Positions 25,258 through 34,217 of a stretch of DNA of 64,000 bases are shown here, one piece after another. The first letter of the stretch is position 1. Each line of letters begins with the position of its first letter. This stretch comes from SIG440 sp045586925 (lineage in GTDB: Bacteria > Bacillota > Clostridia > Monoglobales > Monoglobaceae), in contig JAZNBG010000026.1 in assembly GCA_045586925.1 (NCBI GenBank), positions 45,484 to 109,483 of the forward strand, read 5' to 3'. The translations under genes and the position numbers were made by a program. Under the pieces are notes generated by a model. It had not been told where the DNA came from. It saw only the letters and a list, made by a program, of their open reading frames with translations, and searched no databases.

Positions 25258-26148
25258 ATGGAAGGTTATATATTTGATATTAAACATTTTGCAGTTCACG
25301 ACGGACCGGGTATCAGAACTACAGTATTTTTTAAAGGTTGTCCCTTAAAGTGCGTCTGGTGTCACAATCCCGAGAGTATTTCAAATAAAAAACAGCTTGG
25401 ATATATTGAACACAAATGTGTAAATTGCGGCAGATGCGCATTGGTTTGCCCCAATGGTGCACATTATATGGACGAAAATAATGTGCACAGATTCAATCGT
25501 GAAAAATGCAAGGTTTGTGGCCTGTGCGTTGATGCGTGTTATGGAAAGAATTTAATACTTTATGGCAAAAATATTACTGTGGATGCAATAATTGACGAGC
25601 TTTTAGAGGATAAGGACTTTTATGATTCATCAAATGGCGGTGTTACTCTCTCGGGCGGTGAATGTTTGCTTCAGGCAGACTTTTGTGCCGAGCTTTTAGA
25701 AAGGCTGAAGAAGGAAGGCATGCATACTGCAGTAGACACCTGCGGTTTTGTTGCTAAAGCGGCGCTTGACAAGGTTATGCCGTATACAGATTTGTTCCTT
25801 TACGACATGAAAGCCTTTGACGAGGATGTACATATAAAATGCACGGGGCAGTCAAACAAGATTATTCTTGAAAATTTAAGATATTTAGATGAAAACAACA
25901 AGAAGATTGAGATAAGAATACCATTTGTTCCCCAATACAACGACAACCAAGTGGAAAAGATGGGCAAATTCCTTGCAGAACTGAAAAATATTGTGGATGT
26001 AAGAATATTGCCATATCACAATTTTGCAGGAACCAAGTATAAATCCCTTGATATGGAGGATACTCTTCCGCTTAGACTTCCCGAGGATGACGAGCTTAAA
26101 ATGGCAAAGAAAGCAATTTCAAAAAGTGGTTTAAAAGTATTGGAATAG
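25258..26148 (+). CDS. Glycyl radical enzyme activating enzyme (radical SAM)
   Basis: A 296-residue PflA-like activase. The radical-SAM motif is GCPLKCVWCHNPES (Cys28, Cys32, Cys35). Two further 4Fe-4S clusters are held by CVNCGRCALVCP (Cys53-63) and CKVCGLCVDAC (Cys83-93), as in activases of non-PFL glycyl radical enzymes. GGVTLSGGECLLQ is the conserved SAM-binding stretch. It makes the glycyl radical on Gly723 of one or both upstream enzymes. It starts 1 bp after the transporter stop and is last in the operon. Confidence 0.92.
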   Translation: MEGYIFDIKHFAVHDGPGIRTTVFFKGCPLKCVWCHNPESISNKKQLGYIEHKCVNCGRCALVCPNGAHYMDENNVHRFNREKCKVCGLCVDACYGKNLILYGKNITVDAIIDELLEDKDFYDSSNGGVTLSGGECLLQADFCAELLERLKKEGMHTAVDTCGFVAKAALDKVMPYTDLFLYDMKAFDEDVHIKCTGQSNKIILENLRYLDENNKKIEIRIPFVPQYNDNQVEKMGKFLAELKNIVDVRILPYHNFAGTKYKSLDMEDTLPLRLPEDDELKMAKKAISKSGLKVLE

Positions 26149-26190
26149 TGCAAAAAACACATAAAGACAAAATGATTAATAATTTGCAAA

Positions 26191-26222
26191 AACTTCTGCA
26201 TACAGTGGAAGTTCTTGTTTTT
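26191..26222 (+). terminator. Probable terminator of the glycyl radical operon
   Basis: AACTTC (26191-26196) pairs with GAAGTT (26208-26213), followed by CTTGTTTTT. The stem is short but the tail is U-rich. Confidence 0.5.
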
Positions 26223-26239
26223 CCATTGCGTTTAAGGAC

Positions 26240-26268
26240 TTGAAATTTATAAAGATTTATTGTATTAT
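26240..26268 (+). promoter_or_regulatory. Sigma-A promoter of the gene at 26309
   Basis: TTGAAA (26240-26245), a 17-bp spacer and TATTAT (26263-26268), 40 bp before the start codon. Confidence 0.7.
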
Positions 26269-26308
26269 AAACATAGCTGATAAATAGTTTAAAAAGGGAG
26301 AACCCGCT

Positions 26309-28348
26309 ATGAAAATTCCAAGGCCTTTTATTCCGCTTCGCGCAGAAAGCGATGGCCCTAATCACACAGTACATATTCTTGGAAGAGACTATACGTTTGG
26401 TGCTGACGGGATGTTAACATCTGTATTATCGCAAGGACGCGAGCTTCTTGCAGGACCAGTACGGATTGTTATGCAGGAAGACGGAAAGCCTTCTGTATGG
26501 TCGGACAACTATTTTAATAATGAAAGCGCCAGCTTTGTTCAAAGACGCACAGATGAGGAAATTATAATCTGCGGTGCAAAGCAGTCTAAACGATTTGTTA
26601 TAGATGTTTGCAACACCGTAAATTTTGACGGAAACATAGATGTTGATTTAAAGCTGATGACCAGCAGCCTGACATTCAGGCAGGTTTATGGTCTGGAGAA
26701 AGTTGAAGAGATAAAGTATATTCTTGATAAATTGTGGATAGAAATTCCCCTGAAGGCTGAGGAGTGTACATTATTTCATATGTACCGAAGTACCGAGATA
26801 AACAGCGAAATGAAAGATGCTGACGACACAGATGACCAAGGAACAGAAATGCTTTCAAGCGGAAAAATTCCTGACCAGTCGGTAAGTATGTCTTTTAAGC
26901 CTCTTCTGTGGCTTGGCAACGAGGAACGCGGCTTCTGCTGGTTTGCCGAAAAAAACCGTTATTGGCAGCCCAAGACAGAAGATGCTGCGATGGAGATAAT
27001 TCCTGAAAAGGATGCCGTTGTTCTCAGGGTTCGGCTGCTTGACAGTCATCCGCGTTCGTGGGAGGGCGATCCGTTGGAAGGAAACATCTTGTATCGCCCG
27101 ATAGAATTTAATTTTGGATTTCATATCACGCCCGTAAAGGAGTTTCCAAAGCAACCATATATACACAACGCCTTTCATTTGGATTGCGGTTCTAAAATCG
27201 AAGGAAATTATATGGACTATATGTTGGCAGAAAATCGCTTTGACCGTTTGGTAGAAAAAGGCGTTACCACATTGATTTTGCACGAGAAATGGAACACAAG
27301 CCAAAACTGGTTTGAGCTTTCGGAGCTTAGCTCCTATCAACTGAAAGTTATATGTGACGAATGTCATAAACGTGGAATAAAGGTGCTTCCATATTTTGGT
27401 TTCGAACTTTCAACAATGTCGCCTGAATGGAGCAGAGCTAAAGGGAATGTGCTTGTTACACGAAAGGTAAATCAATTACACGGCGGGCATTGGCGTGTTC
27501 CCTTCCAAAGAAATTACGGCCTATGCTTCAATACCGAGTGTGCTGACTGGATGGTTGACGGTGTGGAAGATTTGATGGATAAATATCATGTAGACGGCGT
27601 TTATCTTGACAGTACAGTGTTTCCACGTTACTGCGAGGAGGTCTCGCACGGATGCGGCTGGTATGACTATGATGGCAAGCTGCACGGTTCTTATCCCTTT
27701 AAAGCACTTCGAAGCTTATTTAAGAGATTGTATGATGTGGTAGACTCGCGAGGCGGAAAAATCAGTGTTCACTCCAGCGGGGTTCTTAATCACACCGCAG
27801 CACCATATATACACCAATTCTGGTTTGGAGAGGTTCTGCAAAAGGAACTTATGGGGAGCGGCAAAGAGGATGTAAATCTTGACTATTTCCGTGCAGAGTA
27901 TATCGGCAGAAATGTGGGTGTGCCTGTGGAATTTATTGTTTATGAAAACAGCCCGCATTGGGATTATGAAACTGCACTTTCGGTCAGCTTAATTCACGGT
28001 GTTTTGCCAAGACCCAATAATATTAACCAGCCGCTTGACGTAATGAGCAAGGTGTGGTGGATTTTTGATTCCTTCCCGATAGAAAAATCCGAGTGGAAAC
28101 CATATTGGAATAATAATGTAAAGGTATCAAGCGAAAAAGTTAAGGTAAGCTATTATAAGTATAAAACTTTGACAGACGAGACCCAACTGCTTGCCTTTGT
28201 GGCAAATATATCTCCATCTGCTGTTGAAACAGTTGCCGTGGAGTTCGGCGAGAATGTTTCGACAGTTATAGATATGGGGGATAAAACAGAAGTAGGTTTT
28301 ACTTTTGAACTTCCGCCATACGGACATAAGATTTTATTTGTTAAATAG
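26309..28348 (+). CDS. Putative glycosidase of the DUF6067/GH123-like type
   Basis: A 679-residue protein with no signal peptide. An N-terminal beta-sandwich region (1 to ~280) contains LLWLGNEERGFCWFAEKNRYWQ, a motif typical of DUF6067- and GH123-like proteins. A TIM-barrel follows (VTTLILHEKWNTSQNW, GIKVLPYFGFELS, DGVYLDSTVFPRYC with a possible catalytic Asp). A small C-terminal beta domain closes it. Such proteins sit in polysaccharide loci, some acting on N-acetylgalactosaminides. AAAGGGAG precedes the ATG; it is a single-gene unit with its own promoter. The family-level call is moderate and the substrate unknown. Confidence 0.62.
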   Translation: MKIPRPFIPLRAESDGPNHTVHILGRDYTFGADGMLTSVLSQGRELLAGPVRIVMQEDGKPSVWSDNYFNNESASFVQRRTDEEIIICGAKQSKRFVIDVCNTVNFDGNIDVDLKLMTSSLTFRQVYGLEKVEEIKYILDKLWIEIPLKAEECTLFHMYRSTEINSEMKDADDTDDQGTEMLSSGKIPDQSVSMSFKPLLWLGNEERGFCWFAEKNRYWQPKTEDAAMEIIPEKDAVVLRVRLLDSHPRSWEGDPLEGNILYRPIEFNFGFHITPVKEFPKQPYIHNAFHLDCGSKIEGNYMDYMLAENRFDRLVEKGVTTLILHEKWNTSQNWFELSELSSYQLKVICDECHKRGIKVLPYFGFELSTMSPEWSRAKGNVLVTRKVNQLHGGHWRVPFQRNYGLCFNTECADWMVDGVEDLMDKYHVDGVYLDSTVFPRYCEEVSHGCGWYDYDGKLHGSYPFKALRSLFKRLYDVVDSRGGKISVHSSGVLNHTAAPYIHQFWFGEVLQKELMGSGKEDVNLDYFRAEYIGRNVGVPVEFIVYENSPHWDYETALSVSLIHGVLPRPNNINQPLDVMSKVWWIFDSFPIEKSEWKPYWNNNVKVSSEKVKVSYYKYKTLTDETQLLAFVANISPSAVETVAVEFGENVSTVIDMGDKTEVGFTFELPPYGHKILFVK

Positions 28349-28497
28349 AAAATCGTTAAACTGAAGGGAAAGTTAAAACAGCCCCGTTTTGATTTATGAA
28401 TATTTATAGAAAAAGCAATGGTTTACAAAGAAGGTTTGAAAGAGTTTAAAAAACCAAAGTAAATCGCGGTTTTAAGGCAAATCTTTCCCGAAAAATG

Positions 28498-28526
28498 TTG
28501 ACTTTGAATTGCCTGATTAGTATAAT
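28498..28526 (+). promoter_or_regulatory. Strong sigma-A promoter of the operon at 28584
   Basis: TTGACT (28498-28503), a 17-bp spacer and TATAAT (28521-28526), about 57 bp before the start codon. The rest of the gap from 28349 shows nothing else I can support. Confidence 0.85.
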
Positions 28527-28583
28527 AAAAGAGTTTAGATTAACCCCCGGATTTGGGAATTTTATTGATAGGAGATGCTGTAT

Positions 28584-29885
28584 ATGAGCAAAAAGATTAA
28601 GATTGTATTGGTTGGTGCAGGCAACAGAGCTGATGTGTATTCCTCATATTCTCTTGAAGCACCTGACAAAATGGAAATTGTGGGAATTGTTGACCCTGAC
28701 CCCGTAAGACGCGGCATTATGGCAAAAAAATATTCGGTAAGCGAAGAAAACTTGTTCTCGGACGTAGAAGAATTTGTTAAAAGAGATAAGTTTGCAGATG
28801 CGGTCATCAATGCGACAATGGACCATCTTCATATAAAGACATCAATCCCTGTTTTGAAAAAAGGCTATGACCTACTGTTAGAAAAGCCATTTGCGCTGAA
28901 TATCGAAGAGGTTGAAGAACTGTCGGTTGCGGCAAAAAAATACGACCGCAAGGTAATTATTTGCCATGTTTTGAGATATGCACCCTTCTACAAGGCAATT
29001 AAAGAACGTATACTGAACGGCGAAATAGGCAAGGTTGTTTCTGTTGAAATGTGCGAGCATGTTAACTATCATCATATGGCGGTTTCGTTTGTTCGCGGAA
29101 AGTGGCGTTCAGAAAAGCTGTGCTTTGCTCCTATGATTCTGGCAAAATGCTGCCACGATATTGACATTCTGATGTGGATGCTTAAAGAGACCACTCCTGT
29201 TGCGGTTTCAAGCTTCGGTAACGAAATGCAGTTCGGAACTCAAAACAAGCCGGAGGGTGCAGGCTCAAGATGTATGGTTGACTGCCCGATGGCAGAGGAA
29301 TGTCATTTCTCGGCACAGTCCAACTATCTTTCTAACCCAAGATGGCTTCAGTATGTGTGGAAGTGCATCGAAAACGAAGGCGAAGTATCTGCTGAACGTA
29401 AGGCAGAGTCAATGAGGGTTGATAACCCTTACGGCAAGTGCGTTTGGGATTTTGAACGTGACTCAAATGTTGACCACCAGACAGTTAATGTTGAATTTGC
29501 AAACGGTGCTATCGGCTCATTTATGTTGATGGGCGGCAGTGCCAAGTCCGAAAGAAACATACATATCGTTGGTACAAAGGGCGAAATCAAGGGTACCTTT
29601 GAAGATTCTAAATATGTAGTTCGTCATATGACACCAAACGAGCCATCAGGCTACAGCGAAGAATTATACGATTTAAAGATAACAGGTGATATGACAGGCG
29701 AAAGAGGTGCTCACGGCGGCGGTGACAGAAACCTTGTTATTGACTTCCTTGACTATCTTAACGACGGAAATCCTTCAATTTCCTGCACAACACTTGATGA
29801 TTCGAAGATGAGCCATGTTGTTGTATACACAGCAGAAAAGGCAAGAAAGAACAGAACCGTAGAGCCAATCCCCGAGGTTAAATAA
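28584..29885 (+). CDS. Gfo/Idh/MocA-family oxidoreductase
   Basis: A 433-residue NAD(P)-dependent sugar dehydrogenase-type protein. I use ATG 28584 because GGAG sits about 10 nt upstream. The Rossmann start is VLVGAGNRADVYSS; EKPFALNIEEVEEL carries the family Glu-Lys-Pro; and LAKCCHDIDIL carries the Asp/His region. An inserted Cys-bearing stretch (MVDCPMAEECHFSAQ, near residues 230-245) is found in larger members. Members oxidise, reduce or remove glycosidic sugars, including glycosaminoglycan-type substrates. First gene of a three-gene operon. Confidence 0.88.
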   Translation: MSKKIKIVLVGAGNRADVYSSYSLEAPDKMEIVGIVDPDPVRRGIMAKKYSVSEENLFSDVEEFVKRDKFADAVINATMDHLHIKTSIPVLKKGYDLLLEKPFALNIEEVEELSVAAKKYDRKVIICHVLRYAPFYKAIKERILNGEIGKVVSVEMCEHVNYHHMAVSFVRGKWRSEKLCFAPMILAKCCHDIDILMWMLKETTPVAVSSFGNEMQFGTQNKPEGAGSRCMVDCPMAEECHFSAQSNYLSNPRWLQYVWKCIENEGEVSAERKAESMRVDNPYGKCVWDFERDSNVDHQTVNVEFANGAIGSFMLMGGSAKSERNIHIVGTKGEIKGTFEDSKYVVRHMTPNEPSGYSEELYDLKITGDMTGERGAHGGGDRNLVIDFLDYLNDGNPSISCTTLDDSKMSHVVVYTAEKARKNRTVEPIPEVK

Positions 29886-29907
29886 CTTTTGCAAAAGGAG
29901 TAAAAGT

Positions 29908-31116
29908 ATGCTTATCAGAAAATTCCAACAAGAAGATTTTAATGCCTTGCGCAAGGTTCTGGCGGTTTCATTTGGCGCAGTAAGTGACAGAACCGATGAG
30001 GAAATGATTGAAATAATAAAAAATGCAAAGGATTTAACAAACCGTAATTATTTCAACCGATATGTGGCAATTGACGATGAAGGAAATCTGACCTCTACAA
30101 TACGTGTTGCACCATATAACGCTTATTTTGACAAGGGCCTGGTTAAGGTTACGGGTATTGGTGCGGTGGCAAGTCTTCCCCAGTACCGCAACAAGGGCGC
30201 AATAAGACAGTGTTTTGCAAAATACTTTGCAGATGAGTATGAAAATGGCTGTGAATTCTCATACCTTTACGGCTCCAGTATGGCATATTATAAAAAGTTT
30301 GGATATTGCCTTGCTTGTGACTTAAATGACTGGGAGGCAAAGATTCACAGACTTATACCCTGCGGCACCAAGGGCAGCTATGAGCTTGTATCAGGTGATG
30401 TAAGTGGCATAAAAGAAGTTTATGCCCAGATGTGCAAGCGTTACTCGATGCTTGCAGACCGTCAGAATGATGACTGGCTTGTCTATGAACAAAAGGATTA
30501 CTTAAAGGAAAAAACTTATACATACCTGTATCGTGACGAAAACGGTGTTCCCAAAAGCTTTTTCACTTACAAAAAGGAAGTTAACGGCTGGGACAATATT
30601 CTGGATATGGGCGAAAATGTTTATTTCTATGACAAAGAGGGCTTTGGTGCAATTCTTGACTTTGCAATTAAGCTTGGCGGAAACTTCCATATTTTAAAGA
30701 TGTCATTCCCCGTTGATGCAAGGGTGGATACTGTGCTTGTGGAACACGCGCGGTCGGCTATTACCAAAAAGTGCCGCAACAACGGTATGGCAAGAATCAT
30801 CCATCTTGAAAATGCTCTTAAGATGGCGGCTTTCTGTGGCAGCGGAAGAGTGGTAATCAAAATATGCGATGATATGATTGAACAAAACAACGGCATTTGG
30901 GCGATTGAATTTAAAGACGGCAGTTTTGTGTCATTGACAAAAACAGAGGAGACACCTCAGGCACAGGCAAGCATTGAAATGTTTACTGCACTTCTTTTGG
31001 GTAAATATGATATGATGGATGCTGAATTTATAACAGGGCTTGAAGTTTATAATGACGTTGATTCCTTAAGACAGATATTCTACAGAAAGAGAATGGCGAT
31101 TTACGACTGTTTCTAA
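29908..31116 (+). CDS. Eis-like GNAT N-acetyltransferase
   Basis: A 402-residue protein with the plan of Eis-type enzymes. The first GNAT domain includes VKVTGIGAVASLPQYRNKGA, the acetyl-CoA-binding V-x-x-x-P-x-x-R-x-x-G motif. A second GNAT-like domain and a C-terminal sterol-carrier-like domain follow. The family acetylates amines on aminoglycosides or peptides. In this sugar operon an amino-sugar or polyamine acceptor is possible. AAAGGAG precedes the ATG, 22 bp after the upstream stop. Confidence 0.85.
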   Translation: MLIRKFQQEDFNALRKVLAVSFGAVSDRTDEEMIEIIKNAKDLTNRNYFNRYVAIDDEGNLTSTIRVAPYNAYFDKGLVKVTGIGAVASLPQYRNKGAIRQCFAKYFADEYENGCEFSYLYGSSMAYYKKFGYCLACDLNDWEAKIHRLIPCGTKGSYELVSGDVSGIKEVYAQMCKRYSMLADRQNDDWLVYEQKDYLKEKTYTYLYRDENGVPKSFFTYKKEVNGWDNILDMGENVYFYDKEGFGAILDFAIKLGGNFHILKMSFPVDARVDTVLVEHARSAITKKCRNNGMARIIHLENALKMAAFCGSGRVVIKICDDMIEQNNGIWAIEFKDGSFVSLTKTEETPQAQASIEMFTALLLGKYDMMDAEFITGLEVYNDVDSLRQIFYRKRMAIYDCF

Positions 31117-31133
31117 AAGGGGTAATTTTAGAT

Positions 31134-31844
31134 ATGTGGACAGGGTTCAAAATAGACGAATTTATGTTTGAGGGCAAAAAGGCAACCGTTATCTGCCCCA
31201 AAGAACCTGATAAAAACAGAAGATGGCTTATGAAGGCAGAGTGGTTTACCGCCTTTCAGAATGCCGAAAAAGCTCTTGTCGAAAAGGGCTTTCATCTAAC
31301 TTTTTTGGAAAATACATACAGATGGTGTCCCGAAGAGGATTATCACAGACGTGCACGATTTCAGGAGTTTGTAATTGAAAAATATACTCTTGCAAAAAAG
31401 TGTACTATGGTTGGTATGAGTGCAGGGGGTGCAATTTCTGTTAAATATGCAGGGATGTATCCTCAAAATGTGTCGGTACTCTATCTTGATGCGCCTGTTA
31501 TGAATTTTCTTAGCTGCCCTATGGGACTGGGAAATGCTCACTGTACCACTCAGGAACAGTTTCACAAGTTTACGGGCATAAGTCTGGCGGAACTTTTAAA
31601 TTATAGGGAACATCCTATAGACCAAAAAGAAATTCTTTTAAAGAATGATATGCCGATTATCCTGGTGTGCGGTGACAGCGACAGCGTTGTTCCCTATGAG
31701 GAAAACGGCAAGTATTTGTATGACTATTACACCCAAAACAATGGCACAATTAAACTCATTATGAAACCGGGATGCGGACATCATCCCCACGGACTTGATG
31801 ACCCTACACCTATAGTGGAATTTATTGAACAATATTCAGTTTAA
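31134..31844 (+). CDS. Alpha/beta hydrolase, probable esterase
   Basis: A 236-residue cytoplasmic hydrolase with nucleophile elbow GMSAGG (Ser96). A likely Asp lies in VCGDSDSVVPYE and the His in GCGHHPHGL near the C-terminus. Last gene of the operon with the oxidoreductase and acetyltransferase (17-bp gap, AAAGGGG ribosome-binding site). It is probably an acyl- or sugar-ester hydrolase; the substrate is unknown. Confidence 0.8.
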   Translation: MWTGFKIDEFMFEGKKATVICPKEPDKNRRWLMKAEWFTAFQNAEKALVEKGFHLTFLENTYRWCPEEDYHRRARFQEFVIEKYTLAKKCTMVGMSAGGAISVKYAGMYPQNVSVLYLDAPVMNFLSCPMGLGNAHCTTQEQFHKFTGISLAELLNYREHPIDQKEILLKNDMPIILVCGDSDSVVPYEENGKYLYDYYTQNNGTIKLIMKPGCGHHPHGLDDPTPIVEFIEQYSV

Positions 31845-31932
31845 AGAGATGCTAAAATTGTTCTGACCGCAAAAAGACAGTGGAAACAAAACTCCTAAAA
31901 TGATAATCGGCAAAAAATATACAGAATAAAGA

Positions 31933-31960
31933 AAAAACCGCATAGTAGAATGCGGTTTTT
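31933..31960 (+). terminator. Intrinsic terminator
   Basis: AAAAACCGCAT (31933-31943) pairs with ATGCGGTTTTT (31950-31960) around a 6-nt loop, between converging operons. The A run lets it work in both directions. Confidence 0.8.
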
Positions 31961-31985
31961 CTGTTTATATTGTCTTTTTGCTACG

Positions 31986-32059
31986 CACAAACCTCGCCTC
32001 TCGGTGTACACAAGTACACCTTCGGGTAGCCCAAAGCCATGGCTTTGGCTCAGTTTGTG
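31986..32059. repeat. Multi-hairpin element with an enclosing stem
   Basis: CACAAAC (31986-31992) and GTTTGTG (32053-32059) enclose GGTGTAC/GTACACC (32003-32020) and an 18-bp perfect palindrome at 32031-32048. It has the same general plan as the element at 6439-6538. It lies between converging operons and may be a repeat or a terminator-like structure for the minus-strand operon. Confidence 0.5.
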
Positions 32060-32078
32060 TGTTCAGAATCAATTTTAG

Positions 32079-34205
32079 CTATCTCTTTGTGGGTCTACCT
32101 ATCTTTGCGGCATTTTTCTGTGCAGCAATTTCGGTGTTGATAACATAATTTGCGTGCTTGATTTTCCACTCAATATGCTCTCTGTCGCCCATATATTCCA
32201 TTGATGGCTCCCAGCCAAGTCGTGAATCACATTCAACCAACGGTATGGTGTCCTTTGCATTTTCAATTTCCTGTTTCAGAAGATTTTCCATGTTATCAAG
32301 AACTGTCAGCACTTCTTCGTATGTTTCGGATGAATGGAATGCACTTATAAGCTTGTACCACTTCTTTGCGTTTATTGCGGTTTTAACCGAGTTGGTTATG
32401 TATTTCCCTAAATTCAAAAGATACAAAAGCTTGTCATTTTTCACATTTGCATTTTCAAGATTTTTAACGCCCTTTTCCATCAGGTCAAGCATTTTCTCTA
32501 ATGAACGTATTTCAGCCGCCACTCTTATGGGGACAGGCGCACCCTTGTGGAATGTCACTTCGTGAGGGTACCATGTAGCATAAGCAGAGTTGTAAATTTC
32601 ATTCCCAAAATGTGCATAAGGCACATCGGGGCTTTTATAGGGCACCAAAAAACAGAATGGGTAAGCAGGACCAAGACGGAAGGCGCAGTATTGGTCATTA
32701 TCTGTGGGAGTGTAGTAGTTAATTGCTTCACTCCAAAGCTCAAGGGCTTGTTTCACGGTTGGCAAAACATCTTCACCATATTCGCTTATTAAAACATCAT
32801 CTAAGATTTCCTCCATCGACCTCTTGGGGTCATTAAAGCACCATTTTGAAAGCTTGCTGATGAATGAGGGATAAATACCATAATGATGGCTTTCCATAAT
32901 ACCGCAAAGACCCCAATCACGATTGGCATCCTTCATAGCCTGATACCGTTTCATCCATTGGAAGGGCATTGGCTCGAAAGGAATAAGACCAAAGTCCCAG
33001 GTAAGGCCGCCTGTGTTTGTCATCGTATAAAGCTTAATGCCACGCTTGGCTGCGGCAATTGCCTCGGATGTAAAAACAGGGCTTGGACCGGGGCTTTGGA
33101 GTGAATAATCTGCCAGCACAACCTCATTGTCTTCAAAATAAACCTTCTGGCATTTCTCTATGGTTGCTGCCAGCAGGGTAATGTCTGTTGGCAGGCTTTC
33201 GATAAGTCTTACCCTTTCTTTTTCAGGCTGTCTGCCCCAGTTATATGTCCAGAAAACAATTTCTGCTGTATCGCTATGCTTTCTTATAACCTTTTTGATT
33301 AACTCAAGCCATTCAGGAAAGTCAATACAAGGCCACCAGCCCGAGCGAGGCTTTCCGACAGGTAGCCCATCGCTGTCAAGAACCGAGTTGTGGTCAGGGG
33401 CAACGTGAGGGTCGTGGCTGGGAAAACCAACCGATTCGCCAACCAAAATTATACCCTTAAGCTGCGGACATTTTTCAAATAACTTGCCGTAGGATGCGTC
33501 GTAATATTCCTCTGCGCCTTTGGTCGCAGGATGGTAGTCGCTTTTAAGGTAGCTGTATGCATAAACGTCAATTCCATATCTTTTCGCACGGTGGATAAGC
33601 TCGTTAAAGTCCATATATCCGTAAGGTGTTATATTTACATCTTTTACGAAAATAAGGATAGCATCTCTTCCTTCGTGGGCAATTGCCTGAAGATGTTCAT
33701 TGGGATATTCGTCAAGACCATAGCCTGAGTGTACCATCTGGGGCGAGAACATAGGTCTTATGAATACGGTTTCCTTTTTGATGTAGGGCGCCTTTCTTAA
33801 AGTCATCATTTCTTCAAGGTGATAAAGTGCCTGCGCTGCACCACGGTCATCAAAGGCGGTTATGCGGATGGCATCTTCGGTGTCAATCCTGAAACCCTTG
33901 TAACCATTTGCGTCCTTTAAATCAACGCCATTGTCTTTTGCCAGTTCAACCGATATATATTGACCTTTTATTTCAACACCTTTTTTCACGATAATGGCAG
34001 ATATATTCATTGAGATATGCAGATATTCAACAAAGTCCTGAGCCGCTGTAAAAAGCACCTCACTGTCATCGCCAAGGACAATGCTTATGCCGTCGGTAAT
34101 CTCAAATTCATTATTGTTCAAAATTGCATTTGTGTTTCGTATGTTTTTTTCGTGAAGAGAAAGCATCCTTTTTCTGAAATCGTAATTTTTTTCTGTTTGC
34201 AACAT
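32079..34205 (-). CDS. GH20-like hexosaminidase-type glycoside hydrolase
   Basis: A 708-residue cytoplasmic protein. The N-terminal domain has the GH20/GH67-type alpha/beta fold with GYKGFRIDTEDAIRITAFDD and AAQALYHLEEMM. A barrel starts near VFIRPMFSPQMVHSGYG. GIILVGESVGFPS holds a likely catalytic Glu, and the C-terminal part is helical. GAGGTG precedes the ATG. It is the last gene of an operon with NagA, an AAC(3)-like enzyme and a ceramidase-like amidase, which favours an N-acetylated amino-sugar glycoside as substrate. It is distantly like the protein at 4857-6440. The exact family is uncertain. Confidence 0.6.
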   Translation of the reverse strand: MLQTEKNYDFRKRMLSLHEKNIRNTNAILNNNEFEITDGISIVLGDDSEVLFTAAQDFVEYLHISMNISAIIVKKGVEIKGQYISVELAKDNGVDLKDANGYKGFRIDTEDAIRITAFDDRGAAQALYHLEEMMTLRKAPYIKKETVFIRPMFSPQMVHSGYGLDEYPNEHLQAIAHEGRDAILIFVKDVNITPYGYMDFNELIHRAKRYGIDVYAYSYLKSDYHPATKGAEEYYDASYGKLFEKCPQLKGIILVGESVGFPSHDPHVAPDHNSVLDSDGLPVGKPRSGWWPCIDFPEWLELIKKVIRKHSDTAEIVFWTYNWGRQPEKERVRLIESLPTDITLLAATIEKCQKVYFEDNEVVLADYSLQSPGPSPVFTSEAIAAAKRGIKLYTMTNTGGLTWDFGLIPFEPMPFQWMKRYQAMKDANRDWGLCGIMESHHYGIYPSFISKLSKWCFNDPKRSMEEILDDVLISEYGEDVLPTVKQALELWSEAINYYTPTDNDQYCAFRLGPAYPFCFLVPYKSPDVPYAHFGNEIYNSAYATWYPHEVTFHKGAPVPIRVAAEIRSLEKMLDLMEKGVKNLENANVKNDKLLYLLNLGKYITNSVKTAINAKKWYKLISAFHSSETYEEVLTVLDNMENLLKQEIENAKDTIPLVECDSRLGWEPSMEYMGDREHIEWKIKHANYVINTEIAAQKNAAKIGRPTKR

Positions 34206-34217
34206 ATCAGCACCTCA

